Positions 1 to 7,504 of a DNA stretch of 64,000 nucleotides are shown piece after piece. The stretch's first letter is position 1. Every line of letters starts with the position of its first letter. Origin of the DNA: Hymenobacter aquaticus (GTDB lineage Bacteria; Bacteroidota; Bacteroidia; Cytophagales; Hymenobacteraceae); the NCBI RefSeq assembly GCF_004765605.1, contig NZ_SRLC01000003.1, positions 62,001 to 126,000 of the forward strand. The letters are read 5' to 3'. Made by a program: the position numbers and the translations under genes. Under the pieces are notes generated by a model, which saw only the letters and a program-made list of their open reading frames with translations, searched no databases and had not been told where the DNA came from.

Positions 1-968
1 ACGTCGCGCCCCAGGTAGCCCGATACAAACAGCCGGTCCTTTTCGCCGAGGGTGTAGTTGGCCTTGGCCGAGAGGTCGTAGAAATACGCCTGATTGTCTT
101 TCTGGTCGGGCACAAACTTGAGGAACAAATCCCCGTAGGAGCGCCGCCCGGCCACGATAAACGAGCCTTTGTCCTGCACAATCGGCGCTTCCACGGCTAG
201 GCGCGACATGATGAGGCCCACCCCGCCCGACACGCCCAGGCGCTGGGTGTTGCCTTCCTTCATCCGCACGTCGAGCAGACTCGACAGCCGGCCGCCGTAC
301 TGGGCCGGGATGCCGCCCTTCACCAGCTTGATGTCCTTGACGGCATCGGGGTTGAAGGTCGAGAACAGCCCGAACAGGTGGGAAGCGTTATAAATCGGGG
401 CCTCGTCCAGCAGGATCAGGTTCTGGTCCACGCCGCCGCCGCGCACGTTGAAGCCCGAGGCCCCCTCGCCCACCGTGCTGATGCCCGGCAAGAGCTGAAT
501 GCTGCGAATCACGTCGACTTCGCCCAGCAAAGCCGGCACCAGCTTCACGGTTTTCATGTCGAGGCGGTTGGTGCTCATTTCGGTGCTTTTCACGTTTTCG
601 TCGGGCTTCGTGCCCGTCACCACCACTTCGCCGGTTTGCACGCCCTGCACCGCCAGGCGCACCGAGCGGGTCTGGCTTTCGGTCAGCGTCAGGGTCAGGT
701 TCTGGGGCTCGTAGCCCAGAAAGGTGTAGGTCACGGTGTAGGTGCCGCGGGGCAGGGTCAGGGAGTAAAAGCCGTACTCGTTGGCCGTGGCGCCCACGCC
801 CAGGCTTTTCACGACGACCGAGGCACCCACCAGGGCCTCGCCGTTGGCGGCGTCCCGCAGGTAGCCGCTCACCGTGACTTTGCTGCCGGCCGCCGCCGCC
901 GACTGGGCCCGGGCCAGCGGCTCCAGCGCCAGGAATAACAGGGTAAGAAGGGTGATAAAACGCAGCAT
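1..968 (-). CDS. TonB-dependent outer-membrane receptor, N-terminal part (runs off the window)
   Basis: About 322 residues are visible; the C-terminal barrel lies beyond base 1. The ATG at 968 begins a signal peptide (MLRFITLLTLLFLALEPL, then ARAQ). A carboxypeptidase-regulatory-like beta-sandwich follows (about residues 30-105, with GEALVGASV and GFYSLTLPRGTY), then a plug domain with VRGGG, a DEAPIYN segment and GGIPAQYGGR. Family members take up siderophores, vitamins or oligomers across the outer membrane using TonB energy; the ligand here cannot be told. The gene lies downstream of a DUF2807 gene, an ECF sigma gene and an MFS exporter on the same strand, and has a structured 226-bp leader carrying three dyads. 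Confidence 0.9.
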   Translation of the reverse strand, partial: MLRFITLLTLLFLALEPLARAQSAAAAGSKVTVSGYLRDAANGEALVGASVVVKSLGVGATANEYGFYSLTLPRGTYTVTYTFLGYEPQNLTLTLTESQTRSVRLAVQGVQTGEVVVTGTKPDENVKSTEMSTNRLDMKTVKLVPALLGEVDVIRSIQLLPGISTVGEGASGFNVRGGGVDQNLILLDEAPIYNASHLFGLFSTFNPDAVKDIKLVKGGIPAQYGGRLSSLLDVRMKEGNTQRLGVSGGVGLIMSRLAVEAPIVQDKGSFIVAGRRSYGDLFLKFVPDQKDNQAYFYDLSAKANYTLGEKDRLFVSGYLGRD

Positions 969-1026
969 AGGAAGTAGGTCTGAGGAAAGGCGAAAGGAAA
1001 AAAAGGGTACTGCGCCGGCCCGTCGG

Positions 1027-1065
1027 AAACGGACCCGTCGATTTGGAAAATCGTCCCGTCCGTTT
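1027..1065. other. Imperfect hairpin in the leader of the TonB receptor gene
   Basis: Outer arms AAACGGAC (1027-1034) and GTCCGTTT (1058-1065) enclose inner arms CGATTT (1039-1044) and AAATCG (1048-1053). It sits about 60 bp upstream of the receptor ATG. No T-run follows on either strand, so it is more like a leader structure than a terminator. Its role is unknown. Confidence 0.4.
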
Positions 1066-1113
1066 GGGCCAGTCGACGGCTCCGTTTCTAAAAACTCTCG
1101 GAGGCTTTGGGGC

Positions 1114-1176
1114 AAGACATACCTATGTCTTACCCCGGACATAACTATGTTTTGGTCCGGACATAGGTATGTCCGG
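1114..1176. promoter_or_regulatory. Three operator-like dyads at exact 22-bp spacing
   Basis: Each unit has the core ACATA-N2-TATGT. Unit 1 (1114-1131) is AAGACATA-CC-TATGTCTT. Unit 2 has core 1139-1150 with centre AC and weaker flanks. Unit 3 (1157-1176) is CCGGACATA-GG-TATGTCCGG. Centres are at 1122.5, 1144.5 and 1166.5, i.e. 22 bp or about two helical turns apart. The array lies 146-208 bp upstream of the TonB-receptor ATG and 19 bp after the DUF2807 stop. Cooperative binding of a dimeric regulator is inferred; stacked RNA hairpins ending the DUF2807 transcript are the alternative. Confidence 0.5.
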
Positions 1177-1194
1177 GCTACAGCCCCGGCGGGC

Positions 1195-1923
1195 TTAGTT
1201 GGCGTCGACTACGCGGCCCGAGCCGGAGGTGTGCACCGTAATAGTGGGGCGGCCTTTGTAGTACACCGTGCCCGAGCCGCTGAGCGCGGCATGCAGGCTC
1301 TGCGCGACGGTGAGGCGGGCGCTGCCCGAGCCGCTGATGCTGACCTCGGCGGCTTGCACCGTCAGCGGAAACGCCTGCACCTCGCCCGAGCCGCTCAGGT
1401 GCACGTCGTAGCGGGCGGCGTCGCCGGCCAGGCGCACCCAGCCCGAGCCCGAAATATCCGTGCTCAGGCTCTGCCCGCCCGCCACGCTCAGGTCGATGCC
1501 GCCGGAGCCCGACACCGTGGTGCTCAGGCTGGCGGCCCGCCAGGGGGTCTGCCCCAGCACCTTGCCCGAGCCCGACACGGCCACGCTGCTCAGGCTGGGC
1601 GTGGTCACGTAGATTCGGATGGGCTCGTGGCCGCGCACGTTCACCCGGCCGTAGCCGATGGCCAGCCGCTCGCCGCTCACGTTGGTTTGCAGCACGTCCA
1701 GGATGTTTTGCTGGGCCTCGACGCGCACGGCCTGGGTGGGTCCCTGGGTTAGGTACACGTCGGCATCCACGGCCAGCTCGAGGCGGGAGAAGCCCGGCAC
1801 GGTGCGGTTTTCGGTTACCACCGGCCCCGCGCCGGTTACTTTGTCGGGGAAGATGTCGGCGCAGTCGCAGCTGCCCAGCAGCAGGCCCAGCGGCAGCAGC
1901 CCCAGGAAGAGAAGTTTGTTCAT
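1195..1923 (-). CDS. DUF2807 head-GIN-domain lipoprotein
   Basis: 242 residues. A lipobox-type signal peptide (LLLGSC, Cys about 19) predicts outer-membrane or periplasmic anchoring. The rest is a right-handed beta-helix-like DUF2807 (head GIN) domain, recognised by repeated SGSG turns about every 20-25 residues (SGSGKV, SGSGGI, SGSGWV, SGSGEV, SGSGSA, SGSGTV, SGSGRV). The family is annotated as putative auto-transporter adhesin in Bacteroidota, but no activity is established. It lies between an ECF sigma gene upstream and a TonB receptor downstream, all on the minus strand, which fits an envelope-stress or surface role (inference). Confidence 0.85.
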   Translation of the reverse strand: MNKLLFLGLLPLGLLLGSCDCADIFPDKVTGAGPVVTENRTVPGFSRLELAVDADVYLTQGPTQAVRVEAQQNILDVLQTNVSGERLAIGYGRVNVRGHEPIRIYVTTPSLSSVAVSGSGKVLGQTPWRAASLSTTVSGSGGIDLSVAGGQSLSTDISGSGWVRLAGDAARYDVHLSGSGEVQAFPLTVQAAEVSISGSGSARLTVAQSLHAALSGSGTVYYKGRPTITVHTSGSGRVVDAN

Positions 1924-2037
1924 AGCCGTAGTCAGTTCAGGTCAGAAAAAAGGATTGGCTTTCCCCTCTCTGATCCGCTGCCCGGCCCCGACCCCTACGC
2001 CGTTGGGAAATATTTTTTCCGGCGGCGGCCTGCAAGG

Positions 2038-2139
2038 TGTAGAGACGCGTATTCGCGTCTCAATCGTTGCTGACGTTGTTTCCGCCGGCTACCGTTGCAC
2101 GTATCGTCCACCGATTAGACGCGAATACGCGTCTCTACA
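2038..2139. repeat. REPIN/BIME-like element: two inverted REP-type units
   Basis: The 23-nt arms at 2038-2060 and 2117-2139 are perfect inverted copies and extend by AATCG after a 1-nt indel. Each arm is TGTAG followed by its own small hairpin, AGACGCG-TATT-CGCGTCT. The outward GTAG head plus palindrome is the hallmark of REP sequences mobilised by RAYT transposases. The spacer is about 56 bp. The right arm supplies the TAG stop codon (2135-2137) of the ECF sigma gene. No RAYT gene is in the window. Confidence 0.7.
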
Positions 2140-2716
2140 ACAAAAACGAATACAGGTTTTTGAGCAGGCCGCTCAGCTGCTGGCGCATGATGCGCAGGGC
2201 CTTGCCCATCTGGTTTTCCACGGTTTTGGGCGAAATATCGAGCGTTTCGGCAATCTGCTGGTAGCTCATCTCGTCGTAGCGGCTCATGGTAAACACCACC
2301 CGGCACTGGGGCGGCAGCCGGGCCAGGGCGGCTTCCACCGAGTCTTCGGCTTCTTGCTGGTAGAGGGCGTGCAGGGCATCGTCGGTGCGGGGCTCGGCCG
2401 CGGGCGGCGCGTCGTCCCAGGCCACCTGCCGCTGGCCCCGCTCCTGGTAGCGCAGGGCCGCGTTCAGGGCCGCCCGGTACAGGTAAGCCCGGTAGGTGGT
2501 GCTGATGACCAGCGTGGCGCGCCCGTTCCAGATGCGCAGAAACACGTCCTGCAACAGGTCCTCGGTGGCGTCCCGGTCGTGCACCACCCGCTGAATGACG
2601 TTGCCCAGCGGCCGGTAAAATTCCTTGAACAGCACCTCCATGAATGCCTCGGCATCCGTCTCGCGCAGGTGGGCGAGCCGGGCTTCCAAAGCATCTGCGG
2701 GAGGAGAAGTAGCCAT
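2135..2716 (-). CDS. ECF-type RNA polymerase sigma factor
   Basis: 193 residues from the ATG at 2716. The frame stays open further upstream, but a -7 box (2771-2778) lies there, so the upstream TTG is unlikely. Region 2 is seen in FKEFYRPLGNVI and the DRDATEDLLQDVFLRIW core-binding segment. Region 4 is LPPQCRVVFTMSRYDEMSYQQIAETLDISPKTVENQ, a helix-turn-helix. No FecR-type anti-sigma gene is adjacent; the next gene downstream is a DUF2807 lipoprotein. The C-terminal residues NLYSFLL end at a TAG belonging to the REP element, so the original 3' end may have been altered by that insertion. Confidence 0.9.
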   Translation of the reverse strand: MATSPPADALEARLAHLRETDAEAFMEVLFKEFYRPLGNVIQRVVHDRDATEDLLQDVFLRIWNGRATLVISTTYRAYLYRAALNAALRYQERGQRQVAWDDAPPAAEPRTDDALHALYQQEAEDSVEAALARLPPQCRVVFTMSRYDEMSYQQIAETLDISPKTVENQMGKALRIMRQQLSGLLKNLYSFLL

Positions 2717-2770
2717 AGCGCGGGGTGGCCGCCCGGCCAGGAGCGGCCCGGGAGTGGCATAATTCGGGGG

Positions 2771-2778
2771 CAAAGCTA
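2771..2778 (-). promoter_or_regulatory. -7 box (TAGCTTTG) before the ECF sigma gene
   Basis: On the minus strand this octamer matches the Bacteroidota -7 consensus TAnnTTTG. It lies 55 nt before the ATG at 2716 and rules out the upstream TTG start. No clear TTG -33 element was found at the usual spacing. Confidence 0.45.
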
Positions 2779-2835
2779 CACTATATAGCGTTTTCCCTAC
2801 TCTCTCTTAGCCCACTTATGCTACATAATTTGGGC

Positions 2836-4137
2836 CTACGCCACCGGCTCGGGGGCGGGTTCCGGCTTTTTCGGGGTCATATCCAGGCTGCGCAGCTTAT
2901 CGGCCCGCCAGGTGGTAACGAGCACCACCACGATGGTCATGATGCCGCCGAATACCACCGAGCGCACCACGCCCAGCAGCTTGGCCGCCGCCCCCGACTC
3001 GAAGGCTCCGATTTCGTTGCTCGACCCGATAAAGATGTTGTTCACGGCCGACACCCGGCCTTTCATGTACTCCGGGGTGTAGGTGTGAATCAGGGTGGAG
3101 CGCACAATCACCGACACCGAGTCGAACACGCCGGTGAGAAACAGCAGCCCCAACGACAGCCAGAAGTTGGTGGACAAGGCAAAGGCAATGGTAGCGGCCC
3201 CGAAGCCGGCCACGGCCCACAGCAGCTTGCGGCCGGCGTGGCGCTTCAGGGGGAAATACGTCAGCACCACGGCCATCAGCACCGAGCCCACGGCGGGGGC
3301 CGCCTCCAGGTGGCCCAGGCCCGCCGCCCCCACGTGCAGAATATCGACGGCAAACACGGGCAGCAGGGCCACGGCCCCCCCGAAGAGCACGGCAAACATA
3401 TCCAGGGCCAGGGCCGCCAGCACCAGTTGGTTGCTGAAAATAAACTTCAGGCCGCTCAGCACGCTTTCCTGCAAGCTCAGCTTTTCGCCTTCCCGCGCGG
3501 GCAGGGGCCGGGAGGCAATGCCGGCAAACTGCACTACGGCCAGCAGCAGCAGCACCGCCGCCACGGCGTAGGAATTGGCCACGCCCAGATGGGCCACCAG
3601 GTAGCCGCCAATGGCGGGGCCCAGCACGGCCGAAGCCTGGTAGGTGGTGCTGTTCCAGGTAATGGCGTTGGCCAGCTTTTCGCGGCTGGGCAGCAGCTGG
3701 GGCATAAACGAAAACAAGGCCGGCCCCAGAAAGCCCCGGGCAATGCCACTGATGAAGATGACCACGTAGAGCGGCAGCGTGTAAAGCGCACCTTTGGCCA
3801 GCAGCGGCAGCCCCGCCGGCGAAGCCAGGGCCCACAGCGCCGCCGCGCACAGCAGCAGCACCGTCACGGTCACCATGATGATGTTCTTGCGCTTCACCGA
3901 GTCGGCCACGTGCCCCGCGTAGAGCGACACGCCAATGCTGGGCAGCGCCTCGGCCAGCCCGATAAAGCCCAGGGCCAGCGGGTCGTTAGTGAGCCTAAAA
4001 ATCTGCCAGGCCACGACCAGCCCCTGCACCCGGGTAGCCACCGTAAAGCACACCCGGGCCGAAATCAGCCGGCGAAAATCAGGAATCCGCAGCGCGGCGT
4101 AGGGGTCGTGGGGAGTCAGGGCAGTATCAGCAGACAT
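2836..4137 (-). CDS. MFS transporter, DHA3/EntS-like exporter family
   Basis: 433 residues with about 12 hydrophobic segments separated by a long charged central loop near residues 210-220 (REGEKLSLQES). The N-terminus (PYAALRIPDFRRLISARV) and the A-loop-like GHVADSVKRKNI fit the MFS_3 / DHA3 group, which exports siderophores, macrolides or other small molecules by proton antiport. The substrate is unknown. It is the first gene of a minus-strand run with the sigma factor, DUF2807 protein and TonB receptor, so a link to siderophore handling is possible but not shown. The ATG at 4137 lies 27 nt after a TAnnTTTG box. Confidence 0.85.
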   Translation of the reverse strand: MSADTALTPHDPYAALRIPDFRRLISARVCFTVATRVQGLVVAWQIFRLTNDPLALGFIGLAEALPSIGVSLYAGHVADSVKRKNIIMVTVTVLLLCAAALWALASPAGLPLLAKGALYTLPLYVVIFISGIARGFLGPALFSFMPQLLPSREKLANAITWNSTTYQASAVLGPAIGGYLVAHLGVANSYAVAAVLLLLAVVQFAGIASRPLPAREGEKLSLQESVLSGLKFIFSNQLVLAALALDMFAVLFGGAVALLPVFAVDILHVGAAGLGHLEAAPAVGSVLMAVVLTYFPLKRHAGRKLLWAVAGFGAATIAFALSTNFWLSLGLLFLTGVFDSVSVIVRSTLIHTYTPEYMKGRVSAVNNIFIGSSNEIGAFESGAAAKLLGVVRSVVFGGIMTIVVVLVTTWRADKLRSLDMTPKKPEPAPEPVA

Positions 4138-4163
4138 ACGGTAGCAAACAGAATAGCAAGGCG

Positions 4164-4171
4164 CAAAGGTA
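4164..4171 (-). promoter_or_regulatory. -7 box (TACCTTTG) of the MFS gene
   Basis: Exact TAnnTTTG match on the minus strand, 27 nt before the MFS ATG, predicting a leader of about 20 nt. No good -33 TTG at 19-20 bp. Confidence 0.5.
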
Positions 4172-4396
4172 AGCCGAAAGCCGGGCCGCCGGCACGGTTC
4201 TGCTTACCAAAGGCCCGGGGCAGCCGGCAGCGCCGGTTCCTACAACCGCCTCTGCGCCCAACAGTTCAGCGCCGCCGGCCTCGGTGGCTCTCGTGCGGCC
4301 GAATGCCGCGGCCCCGCTTTGGAATCAGGGCCAAAATATCTATCTTACTAGCCTGCCCTGGTGCTCCTTACCCCGCGCTAATCCCCCTCTCCGCCG

Positions 4397-4828
4397 ATGT
4401 CCGTACCTACCGTTACTACCGTTGCCGACTTCGTGGAGCTGACCCTGCGCGAAGACCTGGGTACGCTGTTAGGCCGCTGGCTGCGGCAAGTGAGCGGCGA
4501 GGAAGTGCGGCAGGGCTACGAGGCCACGCTCCGGGTCGCCGCCCCCCAGCGGGTGCGCTACTGGCTGCTCGATCTGCGCCGCCGCGGCACCATCACCGAG
4601 GAGTCCACGGAGTGGGTCTTGTCCGCGTTTCTGCCCCGGCTGGCGAACTTGCTCGGCGGGCGCGTGTACCTGGCCTTTCTCATGTCGCCGGCCCACCTGA
4701 GCAACGTCGACCAGGAAAACGGCGCCCCGCTGGTTTCCAGCGCCGACTGCCACGTACGCCTCTTCAGCGACGAAGGGGCGGCGGCCGAGTGGCTGGCCCG
4801 CCGCCGCGCCCACGAAACCAACGCGTAA
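4397..4828 (+). CDS. Hypothetical protein, possibly STAS/SpoIIAA-like fold
   Basis: 143 residues, not recognised with certainty. The pattern (DFVELTLREDLGTLLGRWLRQ, then RVRYWLLDLRRRGTITEESTEWVL..FLPRLANLLGG and RVYLAFLMSPAHL, ending in VRLFSDEGAAAEWL) alternates predicted strands and helices as in SpoIIAA/STAS-like proteins: a buried strand carrying the D of LLDLR, and a terminal helix typical of a single-domain cytoplasmic regulator. No signal peptide. It stands alone on the plus strand, 81 bp before the DUF6799 gene. Function unknown. Confidence 0.75.
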   Translation: MSVPTVTTVADFVELTLREDLGTLLGRWLRQVSGEEVRQGYEATLRVAAPQRVRYWLLDLRRRGTITEESTEWVLSAFLPRLANLLGGRVYLAFLMSPAHLSNVDQENGAPLVSSADCHVRLFSDEGAAAEWLARRRAHETNA

Positions 4829-4909
4829 CCTTCACCCGGCAAAGCGCGTCAGCAGGAAAGCAGATCGGCCGCCCGCCCTTCGCCTCACCCCTGCCAACCT
4901 CTTCCCGCC

Positions 4910-5485
4910 ATGCGCTACCTCGTCCTCGCCTGCTTCGCCTTCGGTGGCCTAACGCTGACCGCCGCTCCCGCCCTGGCCCAAACAACGGCCCCGGCCGCCG
5001 CCACGCAGACGGCGGCCCTCAAGGATGGCGTCGTGCGGCGCGGCGGCGTCACGCTGCGGCTACAGGCCGGGCAGAGCACCCGCCTGTCGGCCCCCGTCAC
5101 GATGGACAACGGCCTGGTGGTGCGCCCCGACGGCATTATGATTGGCAAAGACGGCTCCCGCCAGATGCTGCCCGAGGGCAAGGCCGTGAATATGCAGGGC
5201 GTAGTCGTCAATTTCACGGATGACATGATGTCGGCCCCGGCCATTGAGCAGCGGGCCCGGCAGGTGACGGGGCAGCCTACCGAAACCCGCCTGCCCGGCC
5301 CCGCGCAGGCCCTGGTGCCCCAGCGCCTGGCCACCGAGTTGCGCCGCACCGAGCAGCGTCTGGCGCTGCTCCAGCAGCTCGCCGACCGTCTGGCCCAGCG
5401 CACCGCCGCCGCGGTAGGCTCCAATGCCAGCGCGGCCCCGCTCGACCGCCAGCTGCAGGAAATTGATTCCCAACTACGGCGCTGA
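4910..5485 (+). CDS. Secreted DUF6799-like protein
   Basis: 191 residues. A signal peptide with cleavage likely after APALAQ (about residue 23) predicts periplasmic location. The middle (residues about 38-110) holds two related short beta units, KDGVVRRGGVTLRLQAG and ..MDNGLVVRPDGIMIGKDG with MLPEGKAVNMQGVVV, of the type called DUF6799 in Hymenobacter. The C-terminus (about 135-190) is a predicted helical, Gln/Leu-rich coiled coil. No enzymatic motif is visible. It is monocistronic, followed by an intrinsic terminator. Confidence 0.75.
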   Translation: MRYLVLACFAFGGLTLTAAPALAQTTAPAAATQTAALKDGVVRRGGVTLRLQAGQSTRLSAPVTMDNGLVVRPDGIMIGKDGSRQMLPEGKAVNMQGVVVNFTDDMMSAPAIEQRARQVTGQPTETRLPGPAQALVPQRLATELRRTEQRLALLQQLADRLAQRTAAAVGSNASAAPLDRQLQEIDSQLRR

Positions 5486-5507
5486 GCCCGGAAGCCAGCC
5501 TGTATGC

Positions 5508-5531
5508 AAGCCCACCTAGGCGGGCTTTTTT
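5508..5531 (+). terminator. Intrinsic terminator after the DUF6799 gene
   Basis: AAGCCCACC and GGCGGGCTT arms, followed by a TTTTTT run, 22 bp after the stop codon. Confidence 0.7.
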
Positions 5532-5672
5532 GTTGGGCTAGATTTGCGCGCGAACGAAATAAGGGCCCTTAAATTTTGCAGCCTTCTGCCTCAATACTAA
5601 ATAGTTGATAGTACTTATTGAGTAGATTATTATAAAAATTAGAAATTATTTTGCTTTCGAAGCAACTACGCA

Positions 5673-5703
5673 TTGCGAATGGGGTCGGCGTTTTCTACAT
5701 TTG
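5673..5703 (+). promoter_or_regulatory. Bacteroidota-type promoter of the sigma/anti-sigma pair
   Basis: TTG (5673-5675), 20-bp spacer, then TACATTTG (5696-5703), matching TTG-N19/20-TAnnTTTG. It predicts a leader of about 87 nt for the ECF sigma gene at 5797. The preceding 5575-5660 stretch is unusually AT-rich for this genome, and no gene is seen in 5486-5796. Confidence 0.6.
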
Positions 5704-5796
5704 GAAACTTCATCTCTCCTTCAGAAACGTTCTCATTCTCACCGGCAACTGCACTCTATGGCCTAAAGCTCTACGTTCCTCTAACCCGTAGCCTTT

Positions 5797-6432
5797 ATGG
5801 ACACCATGCAGCCGAGCGATTCCGCTCTCATATCCCTTTACATCGCCGGTAAGGAAGATGCCTTTGCTTTATTGTTAGATCGGCACAAAAGCCGCGTTTT
5901 CACCACCATCATGCTGATTGTGCGCGATGAGGACGTAGCCGAAGATTTGCTGCAGGATACTTTCATCAAAGCTATCCACACCATGAAGAGTGGGCGCTAC
6001 AACGAGGAAGGTAAGTTCTCCTCCTGGATCTGCCGGATTGCCCACAATCTGGCCATCGACTTTTTCCGTCGCGAAAAACGTAGCCCTTTATTGAACCTTG
6101 ATACAACAAGTCATGCGTTCAACTCGTTGTCGTTGGCAGAAGAGGGAGCCGAGGCAACCATCACCCGAGAGGAAACCCACGCCCGTCTTCGCGAGCTGAT
6201 TCAGGAGCTGCCCGCCGTACAGAAAGAAGTGCTCATCATGCGTCATTACGGCGACATGAGCTTTCAGGAAATTGCGGATGCAACCGGGGTGAGCATCAAT
6301 ACAGCGCTGGGGCGTATGCGTTACGCGCTGATCAACCTGCGGAAGAAGATGGCCGCACAACCCGTTTTCTATGATCAAAACCTTTACCCACGAGAAACTG
6401 CTCCGGTACGTATACAACGAATTGCCGGCTAA
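5797..6432 (+). CDS. ECF-type RNA polymerase sigma factor
   Basis: 211 residues. Region 2 is DAFALLLDRHKSRVFTTIM and DEDVAEDLLQDTFIKA (residues about 22-65), with WICRIAHNLAIDFFRREKR for -10 recognition. Region 4 is LPAVQKEVLIMRHYGDMSFQEIADATGVSINTALGRMRYAL (about 150-190). It is the RpoE-like type common in Bacteroidota. Start taken as the ATG at 5797; an alternative ATG lies at 5806. The last 62 nt overlap the next gene in another frame, suggesting translational coupling with a presumed regulator. Confidence 0.92.
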   Translation: MDTMQPSDSALISLYIAGKEDAFALLLDRHKSRVFTTIMLIVRDEDVAEDLLQDTFIKAIHTMKSGRYNEEGKFSSWICRIAHNLAIDFFRREKRSPLLNLDTTSHAFNSLSLAEEGAEATITREETHARLRELIQELPAVQKEVLIMRHYGDMSFQEIADATGVSINTALGRMRYALINLRKKMAAQPVFYDQNLYPRETAPVRIQRIAG

Positions 6433-6601
6433 TGAGCACCAGGAGATAGAGCAGGCCCTGCTCCACGACGCCGAACTGGCTACTGTGTGCGCCGACCTCC
6501 TACTGGCCCAGCGCTGCCTGGACGGCCTGAAAAGTGCCCCCAGCCCGCGTACCACCGATTCGATTTTGCAGTACTCCCGCACCTTTCTCAAGGCTGGGTA
6601 A
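6371..6601 (+). CDS. Small anti-sigma-like protein overlapping the sigma gene
   Basis: 76 residues, starting inside the ECF sigma gene (62-nt overlap, different frame). The N-terminal motif FTHEKLLRYVYNELPANEHQEIEQALLHDAELATVCADL resembles the zinc-finger-like helical domain of Bacteroidota anti-sigma factors, but the His-x3-Cys-x2-Cys ligands are incomplete and no membrane segment follows. A cytoplasmic, soluble sigma partner is inferred from gene order and this motif. The protein ends 17 bp before the left arm of an inverted repeat that could serve as terminator. Confidence 0.65.
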   Translation: MIKTFTHEKLLRYVYNELPANEHQEIEQALLHDAELATVCADLLLAQRCLDGLKSAPSPRTTDSILQYSRTFLKAG

Positions 6602-6617
6602 AGCGTACACTACAACT

Positions 6618-6720
6618 GTCATCCTGAGCGTGCAAGAACCCTTGCGGCCTGCCCGGCTTGCCCTTAGTGGCAGCCAGGCCAGCGGTGGGCGGTTCGGGCC
6701 ACGCTCAGGATGACTTTTTT
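6618..6720 (+). repeat. Inverted repeat of the GTCATCCTGAGCG type, with terminator-like T-run
   Basis: Perfect 15-nt arms GTCATCCTGAGCGTG (6618-6632) and its complement (6700-6714), enclosing a GC-rich interior that can fold further (GGCCTG near 6647 with CAGGCC near 6675). Six T follow at 6715-6720. It resembles the GTCATCCTGAGC intergenic repeats seen in many Bacteroidota and may double as terminator for the sigma operon. Confidence 0.65.
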
Positions 6721-6764
6721 TGGCCGTATTTTGCCGCTTCTCCAGCGTCTCTTTGCCTTCTGCC

Positions 6765-7454
6765 ATGCGCAAGCCCGAGCGGTTCCGCCACTTTCTGAAC
6801 TACTTTACCACGCACTTTCCCGAGCCCAAAACGGAGCTGCACTACGGCAACCCCTACGAGCTGATCGTGGCCGTGGTGCTCAGCGCCCAGTGCACCGATA
6901 AGCGCGTCAACCAGATTATGCCCGCGCTGCTCGAGCAGTTTCCCACGCCGGCGCATCTGGCTTTGGCCTCGGCCGAGGAGATTTTTCCGTTTATCCGCAG
7001 CGTTTCCTACCCTAACAACAAGGCCAAGCACCTGGCGGGGCTGGGCCGGCTGCTGGTCGAGGAATTTAACTCGGAAGTACCCAGCTCCATCGAAGAGCTA
7101 CAGCGCCTACCGGGCGTGGGGCGCAAAACGGCTAACGTCGTCGTCTCGGTGATTTACAACCAGCCGGCTATGGCCGTCGATACACACGTGTTCCGGGTGT
7201 CGCACCGGCTGGGGCTGGTGCCGCAGAAAGCCACGACGCCACTGGCCGTGGAAAAGGAGCTGGTGCGGTATATACCAGAGGCGCTGATCCCGAAGGCCCA
7301 CCACTGGCTGATTCTGCACGGCCGCTACGTGTGCGTAGCCCGGACGCCAAAGTGCGCTATTTGCCCGCTAAAGGGCTTTTGCAAGTACTACGCCACGCAT
7401 TTTGGCAAGCCGAATGCCGAAGCAAAGAGCCCGGAAAATAACGTGGAAATCTGA
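6765..7454 (+). CDS. nth: Endonuclease III (DNA glycosylase/AP lyase)
   Basis: 229 residues from ATG 6765 (MRKPERF); a longer frame upstream lacks family similarity. It removes oxidised pyrimidines in base-excision repair. Seen: helix-hairpin-helix LPGVGRKTANVV with the catalytic Lys, catalytic Asp in VDTHVFRVSHR, and a C-terminal [4Fe-4S] loop with spacing C-x6-C-x2-C-x5-C (CVARTPKCAICPLKGFC). LSAQCTDKRVN is also characteristic. Length is normal for the family. It is monocistronic, just after an inverted repeat. Confidence 0.96.
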   Translation: MRKPERFRHFLNYFTTHFPEPKTELHYGNPYELIVAVVLSAQCTDKRVNQIMPALLEQFPTPAHLALASAEEIFPFIRSVSYPNNKAKHLAGLGRLLVEEFNSEVPSSIEELQRLPGVGRKTANVVVSVIYNQPAMAVDTHVFRVSHRLGLVPQKATTPLAVEKELVRYIPEALIPKAHHWLILHGRYVCVARTPKCAICPLKGFCKYYATHFGKPNAEAKSPENNVEI

Positions 7455-7504
7455 ATATCAGTGCTCAATTAGTACAACCTAGTACAAAACCAGTTCTCTA
7501 CAGT

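Noticed and set aside
2725..5223. Very long plus-strand open frame opposite the MFS gene (and similar antisense frames, e.g. 25325-27454, 28321-30213)
   Set aside because: Antisense to well-supported genes; composition is Gly/His/Gln/Arg-rich nonsense typical of the reverse strand of GC-rich codons.
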